Assembly (NCBI GenBank): GCA_019925095.2
Contig: CM034391.1
Coordinates: forward strand, 25,223,051-25,287,050
Reading direction: 5' to 3'
Origin: Dendrolimus kikuchii
Lineage: Eukaryota; Arthropoda; Insecta; Lepidoptera; Lasiocampidae
Length of the DNA: 64,000 nt
Under the pieces are notes generated by a model that worked only from the letters and a program-made list of their open reading frames with translations, made no database searches and had not been told where the DNA came from. The position numbers and the translations under genes were made by a program. This document shows positions 46,201 to 58,200 of this stretch, one piece after another; within the stretch, counting starts at the first letter, position 1, and the number at the start of each line of letters is the position of its first letter.

Positions 46201-49200
46201 TTAATACTAGCTGTCCCGACAGACGTTGTTCTGCCCTGAAGAAATGAAATTTAGAACCCAATTGCAGCGCCACCTACCGGGTCCAATTGTGAATCTAAAC
46301 CATCCTCGAATCCACTTGCAGACACAAAAAAATTCATTCAAATCGGTCCAGCCGTTTAGGAGGAGTTCACTGTCAACACACGTGCAGAAGAATTATAGCG
46401 AGTAATGTATCTATGTCTTTTGTTGGCTTAGTTATTTTTATATCCGCTTTTTACCCTAGTTAGGTGAGTCCAGTGGAATTCGTCGTAATTGCGAGGTATT
46501 GTGACAGCCACAATAGGGCTAACACGAGCCGGGGGCGAAAGGCGACACGTGTGTTACACAAGGGATGAAGAGGTGTAACAAACAGGGATTACTTTCATCA
46601 TACATGATATTCAAGGAAAACCTTTTTGAAGTAAAGCTTCTATATAAACGGGGGGATTAGGATTTTTCTTTCATGAAAAAGCGTTACGGCCGCGTGGAGG
46701 AGCGACATAAATTTAGACTAGACGTGGTGAGAGGCGGCATGATTTTAGAGTATACTACGGATGCTTTTTTGCGAAAATGCATTTATTAAAATGTACCTAA
46801 CCAAATCATAGTTTGCAGTAAACCTGCGAAAATCTAAATGTGTGCTGGGACATATAGTAGAAGTGAAACTTCAACGGACAAGTGGCAAAACGAATCGCAA
46901 CAAAATTTTAACTTGAAGTTTTACGGGCAGATTTTTATCTGTGCAGGAACGGAGAAAGAATACGATTTCCTGCGGCCGGGCGGCCTGTCGTAAGAGGCGA
47001 CTTAACAATCCACAGCTAGGTGGTAGGGCATTTGCCCGACTGGATGGCTACCGCCCCTGGTCTAAAGTATGTCGCCATAACAACCTTGATTTGTGTTCCA
47101 GCATTAGCGACCAGGTTCCAGTGTCCTTGTTAGTGAACTCCTGCAATAAAAAAATAAAAATATGCTCTGTGAAATAATGTATTAAAGTTTTTATTAAATT
47201 TTAATGACGCCGTTCTAAAATAGTTTGTTTTCCTTGCAATAAACAAAATTTTTAATTAATTCCAGAGCGTGTCCTCTACGCCCGTACGAAACTGCTGAAC
47301 GGGACCAAACCAGCTGTGGTCGGCGGGTCGCCTATAACAGAGGAACTAGCCATTGTGAGTTTTAAACAGTTTTACAGTTTCACCGCAGCATTTGTTGTCA
47401 ACTCGTGAGATGTGTACCAATGTAGCCTCTAGGCCTCTGTACAACAAATAAAGCTATATAAACCGTATTAAATTTTCTATAAAATATATCGTATACTAAT
47501 ATATAAAGCTGAACAGTTTGTTTGTTTGTTTGATTGAACGCGCTAATCTCAGGAACTACTGCTCTGATTTGAAAAAGTATTTCAGTGTTGGTTAACCCAT
47601 TTATCGAGGAAGGCTATAGGCTATATGTCATCACGTTAAGACCAATAGGAGCGGAGCAGCAATGAAAAATGTTTGAAAACAAACTCCACGCGGACGACGT
47701 CGCGGGCACAGCTAGTTACTATATATACAAATTATTTACACTACTGTGTATTATGTAATTAAGAGATATTTTTCATAATAATATGTGTACGGTGCAGCTG
47801 GTGTACTGAATGAAACACGCCCCTTAAATGGACTGTATTTATTTATAGACGCTACAACAGCTATAGGTACGATCAGCACTACTGTACAAACGGCACATTC
47901 CAGGTCAATCAACAAAAGTTAGCACTAGAACCGGGATGTTCCACTGAACACTTAAAGCACTAATAGTATCGATTTCACCGATCAATGCCAGTTGCACTAA
48001 TCATTTTTTTTTTATTGCAGGAGATCAGCAGACAGGCAGACGGCCCACTTTATGGAAAGCGGTTACCATCGCCTATGGACATTTGCAACAGCAAAGTTGC
48101 TACAAATGCGCTGCTGCTCTCTTAAGGGAAACTGGAACCTGGTCACTAATGCCGAAACACAACTCAAGGTTGTTATGGCGACATACTTTAGACCAGGGGT
48201 GGTAGCCATCCAGTCGGGCAAATGCCCTACCACCTGGCTGTGGGTTTTTAAGTCGCCTCTTACAACAGGCCGCCCGGCCGCAGGAAATTGTATTCTTTCT
48301 CCGTTCCTACACGGATAAAAAGCCTTATCAGGTCTGCAGCAGGACCGATAGCCAAATACACCGGTATTCACAAGAACCACAAAAGTTGCGCTTGAGTCCA
48401 AATGGCTGTAGAATCTTCCGAATGCTTACTGGTATTCCTGGTCTTCCTTTTCTTCGTTTGTGTGTATTAATTGATTCAAAAACTGTTTTATACGTGACCG
48501 AATACGATATACTGGAGGCTCGCACAGCACTTGCTAAGGTACTACTTTTAAGCAGACGCTTAGCTGCTAACGTACATGTACGTGGTACGGGAGTTCTCGG
48601 GGAGAGGTCAATAATATATAATAATTGAGGCAACTTTCATAGATAGCGCAATTTTACCTTCGCGTTTTTACAATATTTACTATATTTTGAAACAATTTCT
48701 TTGTTAATGTATTTATAGCAAAAGCAACTTCGTTCCAACCAGATGTCCCAAAGAAACGTCACGCATTTTTTAAAATAATGAAATATTTTCAGGTTACACT
48801 TCAATTACAAACGAAAGTTAGACTATAAAGTACCAGACCGTTGTCAGTTGGAAATGTGCCCAAAAGACTGGCCACATTGCCTAGATGAATGTCAACACTA
48901 ATGCGTTGCCCGTAGTATAAATCAGTCTTTTGCTCATGTGAGACATCCACCAGACGTTTGACTATGTCTCGATAAGGCTTGTGCGCCTCAGGCCCCCATG
49001 GTCCCAGGGTCTCGACCCCAAAAGGCGCAAATATGTAGCCATTTCTGATGGCTGAGTATTTGCGGCGTTTTAGGGCCTGCTATTATGCAGCAGCTGTATC
49101 GGCAGCGGCAGACATACTAGTGGCTGGAAGATGGGACGCTGCCAAAATATCAACGCAAGACGCGTCCCATATTAAGGAGCGACCCATCTTTCAGGGCACC

Positions 49201-52200
49201 TAGTGACATACCTTCGGGTCTAATGCCATCGTCGCGGTACAAGCCATTTGGCTCTAGAACAGCAGGTATCCCGGCGGTGACTAGAGCTCGACGCATTATG
49301 TCATTAAGTGTTGCATGACGTGGAATTCTGCCGGCACTTCTGATAATACACGATAGACCATGGCGCCCGAGCGCTTCAATTACTGTTTCCACTATTCTTA
49401 AATTATGACCATGATTACAATAAAAATAACTAAAAAATAACTATCTTCGCAATTTCAGGAACTACGAGTCATTTGCTTTGGCGCCGCGTCATGTCCTCCT
49501 CGAGGCGAATGGATCAGGACCCCACTGGTTATGAGACCTCCATCCCAGACCCTGAGCTACGGTCTGGCTGCTCCTCGCAATGGAGCTAGATCATTGCTGT
49601 CTGCCCTGCAGGCTCATATTATCAAGTGGTTGCTGTTCGACTCCAGACCTCAGACGAAGGACTGCAAGTCTTCTTTGCCGCCTGATTAGTAAGTTTATAC
49701 CAGCATAATGCTTAATACAAATTTAGAGCAGATGACGTGTGTCTCCGGCGTGATTCTCGAAATCACTTTGGCATTTTTTTAAATAGACTGTATTTTTTAT
49801 TGCATGAGTTTATTAGATATTGGGTAGTATATAAAATATACACACATTTAATGTTTACACACACACACACAGCATTGAAAGATATTTCATAGATGTTTAC
49901 ATTAAGTTAGTTATTTCTATTAACAGCAAGTTAAATCAAAAAGGTCGCATTTACATTATTTATTTCACAGAACATAGAATAGAATAGAATAGAATATACT
50001 TTATTGCATAACATTTAGATACAATTCAAGAAGTTTAAGTAAAGAAGACAATAGGCGGTCTTATCACTAAAAGCAATTTCTTCCAGACAACCTTAGGATG
50101 GATTAGAGAAAAATTGTGTAACATGTGGGTTTTGCAATATAACTAGAATAAAAAATAAATAAAATTTTGAAATGGCAAGTATAATAGACATAGAAATAAG
50201 ACAAAAATATACATATATTGATATATACATAAATAATAATCATAGTAATAATGTATAGAATTACGTAAATATGGGAGAGATGAATATGTTATGATTGAAT
50301 TTAGAGCCCGAGGTAATAATCCCAGAGTCTGTTGAACGCCTGAAGAGACTGGGAAACTTACTATGCTCATAATAACTTAACAAGAATCTTATCTACATAA
50401 CCTTCGTACTATTATCTAATACCAGCATTCACCATAGTTACCGGTTGACTCATTGAAACAGAGCATTCGCTCTGTTCAACAGACGAACATAGAATGTCCC
50501 GTATTAGACGATTTCATCTCCTTTTATATTGTCGAACCAACAACACAGTGTTCATATTTTAGTAATCTTGTAATCTAAATCTTATTATAAAGGTTATTAA
50601 AAATCTTTAAATCATTTATAAAGTATTCAACAATATAAACCTTACCATATATATAAATACACTCTACATTAGTATAAGTTTAGTATTAAAAGTAGAATAA
50701 ATTAATATAATAAGTTTTTCGTAAGACACATACACCTCAACACAAAAATCAATAAATTTATGTCACACACAAGAACCAAAATAACTAATAAGCGTGTAAA
50801 ATTAAAAATAAATAAATCTAGAAAATAAAGTTGTCAAAAAAGGTACGGAACTCGAGTGCTTAGAGATGTTAATAACAATAAAAAAAAACTTTAGCATATA
50901 AATAAGACCCAGTTTTTATTCAGCTAAAACACACTACCTACTCAATAAATCAAATGAAGGTATTTTATGAAAAACATAGATAGATAGATAACACTTTATT
51001 GTACACCATTACAGAAAACACTATTATTGTACACCAGTTCCCTTGCGGGGTACAGAAAACACAGCTTAAAAACTTGCCTCTTTGCAAAACTTATAGCCTA
51101 AAAATATTCTAAATACGCACACTGGGCGGTCTTATCGCTAAGAAGCGATCTCTTCCAGACAACCCGTTGCAGGAATAAAACATATTATATTGGTCAAAGG
51201 TGGTATACATAAATATTAGAGGATATGCAGTTACTTACATATATTTTATTTATTTATAAACATATAAGTATGTAAAATATTATATAAGTAAGAATTATAC
51301 TTAATAGACATATATAAATACACCTATTGATATCACATACATAAATATACGTAAAAATATAAAATATCACTATGTTGTAGGTAGTGCTTTTTAGTCATGT
51401 TCTTAAACATTGTTAGTGATTTAGCTTGTCTAACAGTAGTAACAGGTAGCTCATTCCAGAGTCGAGTAGCCTGTACAGTAAAAGAATTATTGAAGAAAGA
51501 TGAATAATGCTTGGGAGTATTAAGTCTAAGAATCGTAGAAGGTCGTAAATCGTGAGAGGAAGAGACGAATTCAAAGCGTTCTTTGAGATAATACGGGGTT
51601 ATGGGGATAAACAGCGCAAAGTAAAGGAGTGAAAGAATATGAGTATTCCGGCGGAAACGAATTGGCAAGCACTTGAGTTTTTTACGAAATTCAGAGACGT
51701 GGTCATATTTGCGTAACCCAAATATGAATCTTAACAATAATTTTGGAGGCGCTCAAGCTTATTTATAATAAATTCAAATTCAAATTCAAAAGTTTTTATT
51801 CAAAATAAGTTCCACTGGAGAACACTTTTTGAAGGTCATACATGTAAGTTAAAATTTGATTTTTTACTTCCTATTCTATGTAGACCGCTTCGCAACGTGT
51901 TGATGCTGTAAAGGAGAAGAAGCGGCAAGAAACTCCCCAGCAACACGTCTAGCTAAATATTGTTTTTCTTTATATTTCATATTCTATTTATATCTCAAAT
52001 TCTTTTTCTTAATAAGTTTTGTACAGAAGTATGTTACAGAATCACTTTTTGAAGAATTAATGGAGTTGTAGCAAACAATGCATACTCAATAAGACCAAGA
52101 CAATAAAAGGAAAGAAAAATAATATTATTGTTATAATAATGACATGACGTGCTAAAATGTTATGCTGCAATATGTCTCCACAAATTCCTTACAAGCATGG

Positions 52201-55200
52201 CAAGATTAAAAATAAATAAAAACATAAGTACCCACAATTTAAAATCACAGTGTGTCTTAGCACAGCAAACGCATAACTTCATTTACTAAATATCTTCAAA
52301 TTTCCTATTAAGTTCAACAGACAGGCCGAGGGTCCACCTAATGGAAAGCGATTACCATCACCTATGTGCTTACAATGTCTCCAAAGGGAGACTGACACTT
52401 CGTTACTAATGCCGGAACACAACTCAAGGTTGTTATAACGGCATATTCTAGACCTGGAGTCCAATTCTGCTGTTCCAATGTCTTGGCATTGCAAAGATAT
52501 TGAAAGTACTATTCCATTGCGATAGTGTCTAAAATTTTAAAGTCTAAAGTATGTCGCCATAACAACCTTGAGTTGTGTTCCGGCATTAGTGACCAGGTTC
52601 CAGTCTCCTTAAGAGAGCAGCAGCGCATTCTCATCGCGGACACATATGTCCTAATAGTGAGCTAAAGGGTTAAAGGCGAACTTAAGCAACAATAAAACAC
52701 GTATGCCTTCAAAAATATTGATACAACTCAGGTCCTGATAAACACAAAATCCACCTGCATATCTGAAACCAAGCACATTTATTACCCGTCGGCATTTGAA
52801 CTAATAACATTGAAATTCTTTCGTTTACTCATTGGCATACGGCCTATTGTTGTATTGTAATCATTAGCCAGGTGTTACAGATTTAAAGTACAAGCTGATT
52901 CTAGGAAATTCGGGTCACGCTGCCGGGCGGACATATTGCATTTGTGCAGTATAAAGCAATGGCCCGATTGAGAGAGGAGTTAGTCGATTGAGAACCACCA
53001 GCGAAGCGAGACGTGTGTACTACAATCGGGAATCTAATAAGTGACAGACTTTGCGCGTTTTATTGAATTACGACCTTCTGAATTACGTTTGGACTTGTTG
53101 TGTTCGGTTATATTTGTACCTGTGTTATACGTGTTTGTATAGTTCTAATAAACTCTATAGTAATTCTAAAGGCATTTTAATTCGAATCTCGCGACTCGTA
53201 ACAATATGTACTCAAATATAAACACACAAAACTTTGTTTGTAAATTTAAGTATAAACTCAGACACACTTCACGTTCAGCAAAAGCAAACAGACAACTAAC
53301 CTTTAAAGTTCATTTTCTCAAACTTAGAGGAAACAAAGTAGAATTACAGACGGTTACCTTGCGGAGTGAGCCTGCTTTAACAAATGATGCAAGTTGGATA
53401 ACCGCACCAAGTTTGTGCTAGTGGGTTATTAGGCTAGCCGATATTATAACATACATACATACATACATAACTTCACGCCAGTTCCCTTGCGGGGTAGGCA
53501 CGAACAACAGAGCGCCATTTAGGATTATTCTTACACACCTCACTTGCTTCTTTGACATTCATAACGTTTACATACATATATACTGTGGCAACCGAGGGTA
53601 GAACTTTCTGGTAGCGTAAGCCGGTCTCAAGAATTTTAGAAAAAGATATAAGATTCTGGAAGGAAAAGACAAGGATAGATACATTTTAGAAAAGGATAGG
53701 TGATGAACAAAAAAATAACGAAATGAAGATCAAACTTCTAGAAGGTTCAGGAAGGAAAAGCCAGAAATAGATAGACGTTTAGAAAAGGACAGACAGTAAA
53801 TGAAAGAATAACAAAAAGAAGATCGAAATTATGAGTTCTACAAGATTCTTCCGAGTATATAAGCAGCATAAGGCGCGCCTACGAGTAGTTCAGTTGAAGA
53901 CAGCAAAGCGACAAGTGCGATACGAGAGAATTGGTAGAAGAGTTAAGTAGAAGACAGAGACGAGTTTAATGGAAAGTTTAGTGGATAGTTGAGTGAAGGA
54001 GGAGTTTAGCGTAGTTTCAGAGGAAGCTTAGGGTAGTTTAAGAAGAGGATCCGCGCGGTAAATTCGGAGGTGAGCACCGCAGCAGAAGGAGGTGGTCTAC
54101 GCAATATCGGCGACGGTATTGTGAGTGAGACATCTTATCGTCGGGACAGTGCGTCGTTAGTTCTGCCTGTGATGGCAACCCTGCCGAGAAGAATCACATA
54201 CGGCTGTGTAAATTAATAAAAGCATTTATTAAAAAAAAGGAAACACTTTCCTTCCAATCCCAAGTGTGTACCCCCGCTCACACGTAACAATAAATTGACT
54301 AATGTAATATACAAATTAATAATAATATAATGAGGAATGCAACAATATGTGAATAGCATAACCTTCTATTTATACATTTTTATTTTATTTTTTATTCGTA
54401 ATTTTAAATTAAATTGTAAATTGCCAGGTGGTAGGGCATTTGCCCGACTGGATGGCTACCACCCCTGGTCTAAAGTATGTCGCCATAACAACCTTGAGTT
54501 GTGTTCCGGCATTAGTGATCAGGTTCCAGTCTCCCTAAAGAGAGCAGCAGTGCATTTGTAGCAACTTGCTGTTGCAAATGTTCATAGGTGATGGTAACCG
54601 CTTTCCATCGAGTGGGCCGTCTGCCTGTCTGCTGATCTACTGCCATAAAAAAATAAAAAAATAAAGTAATACGGAAGTAAGAAAGAGAGTTGGTCTGAAA
54701 GAGAGTGTCGGGGTGAAGGTAAGGAAAGGAATGCTCCGGTGATTCGGGCATGTGGAAAGAATGCATGATGAAAGAATGACTAAACAGATATACAATGCAA
54801 AAGTGGATGGATGCAGAAGTCGTGGAAGGCCACGACACACCTTCCATGATCAAATTGATCGTGTACTAGCAGAAGGTGATGTCAGGAGCCTTAAGAGCAG
54901 ACGAGCGTGCATGACAAGAGTTATGAACGTCAAAGAAGCAAGTGAGGTGTGTAAGAATAAGCCTAAATGGCGATCTGTTGTTCGTGCCTACCCCGCAAGG
55001 GAACTGGTGTGAAGTTATGAATGTATGTGTGTATTTTTTTTTTTTTTTGCTGTTGGTTCACTTTATCTTGTTTGCCTGTGTTCGTATATGTCACGAATGG
55101 CCCTAGTGGAAAATTAGCGCTGGTTATATTAACCGGCAGCTTTGCTTAGCTAAGGCCTATTTAGGACTACATTTATTTATTGTTTTTCTTTTAATAGTTT

Positions 55201-58200
55201 AAGTGAGTTTTATTGTAGTTCTAAATAAATCTTTTTCTTTCTTTCTTTCTATTTAATTGCTAAATATTGTGAAATTAGTATTTGTGGTCAGTGGGGTAGT
55301 CTACAGAAGATCACCAGTGGTAAGATGACCGCCGATGAGCAATAAAGTTACTCATTCATTAGGTAGGCTGACATCATTTATATACATTTTTTGCTTTATC
55401 TATTTTCATTAATCTCTTCGTATATACACGTTTCTTCTAGGTACTTTTTATCTTATCTGGCCACTCTTTAAGACATCTGCGATTTGATTGTGGTAAGTAC
55501 GTTGCGGTCTACTGGCACCAATTCTACCACACTCACTGTAAAGTTTAATAAACTACACATAATTATACAAGACATTTATTTAAAAAAGAAAGAGATATAA
55601 GAGGTAAATTTTAAAAATTAAGCGAAGCATGTTTTGTTGTACAATTTTTCTGATGTAATATTAACGGCGAAAGGAAATGTAATAAGATCTGCAAATCGGA
55701 TCAGCAATGAAACCTGCCCAGCTTGTCGCAAACAACATACACACATACATAACTTCACGCCAGTTCCCTTGCGGGGTAGGCACGAACAACAGAGCGCCAT
55801 TCAGGCTTATTCTTACACACCTCACTTGCTTCTTTGACGTTCATAACTCTAGTCATGCACGCTTGTCTGTTCTTAAGGCTCCTGACATCACCTTCTGCTA
55901 GTACACGATCAATTTGATCATGGAAGGTGTGTCGTGTCACTTTTGCATTGTATATTATGTTTAGTCATTCTTTCCACATGCCGGAACCACCCGAGTATTC
56001 CTTTCCTTACCTTCACCCCGACCCTCTCTTTCAGACCAACTCTCTCTCTTACTTCGGTATTACGAACGCGGTCCGCGAGCGTCACTCCGCAGATTTTGCG
56101 CAGTGCTCGTATCTCGACCGCGTTTACTCTACTTTCATGGTCTCTCCTCCATACCCAACTCTCGCTTCCATACGTGAGCGTAGGTACCAGCACCGCGTTG
56201 TGTATGGCGAGCTGGGCCTTCTGGCTGAGGTTCTTAGCGCCTAGAAGTTTACCTAACGCTCCATTCACACTATTCCCCAAATTCACTCTTCTTTCTATAT
56301 CAGCGGTGTACCTTCCATCCCTGCTAAAAGCAGATCCGAGATATACAAACTCATTCACTTGCTCTAGCATAACATCATCGACCATTATCCTTGTCGCAAA
56401 CAAGCATGGCGATATACCTTATACTGGTGGTACATTTATAAGTTGATATTAATTTACATCCAAATATTAATATGGGGCTCTCCCGCATTGCGCTAGCCAG
56501 TTGTCCGTTGTCTGTTGTCTGTTGTCCGCTGCGATGACTAGATATTTGCAGCTTTTATAAGTGGATTTTTTTTTATTGCAGGAGTTCAGCAGACAGGCAG
56601 ACGGCCCACTTGGTGGAAAGCGGTTACCATCGCCTATGGACATTTGCAACACCAAAGGTGCTACAAATGCGCTGCTGCTCTCTTAAGGGAGACTGGAACC
56701 TGGTCATTAATGCCGGAACACAACACAAGGTTGTTATGGCGGCATAATCTAGACCAGGGGTGGCCGCCATTCAGTCGAGCAAATACTCCACCACCTGGCT
56801 GTGGGTTGTTTAGTCGCCTCTTACGACAGGCCGCAGGAAATTGTATTCTTTCTCCGTTCCTGCACGGATAAAATGGAAATGCTTAAAACGACCTAATTAC
56901 AAACATTTCATTTGAAAATGGTTACTTTGATAACTTACGCCTACACAGACACCACGCGCACACATGCATTCTCATGCGTACTCGAATATAAATAAATAAC
57001 CACCCCCCCCCCACCCCCCCTCCGCCACAGAGACACAAAAGCATATTGTTATTACTACAATTTTTGAATATTAAATTGTAATCTTAATTTAACAATATAT
57101 AATAATTATAATAGCAGCCCATAAATGTCCCACTGTTGGGCTCGGGCCTCCTACTATAGGGGAACGGACAGTATACCCGCCACGCTTGTCCAAGGTGGCT
57201 TGGCAGGTTTGACACATCGGTTATCTCGATGTGCAGGTTGCATCACGATGTTTTCCTTCACCATTATCAGCACGTGGTAATTGTAACAATATGCACATTA
57301 GGTCAGAAAAATGCCTAAGTGGTGCATGCGTTTCGGCCAGGATCGAACCCGCGCCCTTGGAGTGTGGGACGCGTGCGCTAGCCATTACGCTACCACGACT
57401 TTTTAATTTAACAATAGGAAATATTATTTATACGTATGAATGTACACTACAGAAAGACATTGCATTAATGTACTATCATCGATGATGAGAATTATATGAC
57501 CGAAGCGAATCCTACTGTGACCCGCCACATAGGCTCTAAGGAGACCTAGCGCGGGAAGCAGAGTTTCCTTTGGGACGCCTTTGTACTGCTCTCTGTATTC
57601 TAGTCATTTTAATAATAATAATAATAAGTAAATGTAAAATGTAAAAAATTTGGAAATAAAATATATATGTAAATAATAATAATAATAATCGGCAGACAAA
57701 CACACATATTGTATATCCCCAAATTAAGCAAGTTACGCTTGTGTTATGGGTAATATACAACGGAACTACTCGGAACTACTCTGGGGCCGATCCCAGACAC
57801 CGAGACCATAGTAAATAACGGAGAAAATACGTTTCCGAAATTTACTATACCAGGAATCGAACCCGGAGCCTCTGCGTTTCAGTGAGGTAGGCCGGCAAAG
57901 ACTTAGCCCGCTCAACCACAGAGGCCATCATTTTATAAGTACCCTGTACTACTTACTTACATCCTAATAAATTTTATTTCATTTCATTTATATAAAAAAA
58001 AAATCTATGTTCCGTTTGTTTGGTTTTGTATCGTTTTAACATCGACACTCAAAATACGAACAAAAACTACAGACAGTATGATACATAAAAGCTTCAAAAT
58101 GCCGTCCATAACTCTAACGCCACGTGTTCGGGCATAAATCCGCAATATGCAGTGCTGAACAATATTTTAGTATAAATACACGAGTTTGTTTTATAAAATA

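Noticed and set aside
48328..48633. Overlapping ORFs on both strands as a host exon
   Set aside because: Neither frame links to exon 4 or exon 5, whose mutual junction is already in phase.
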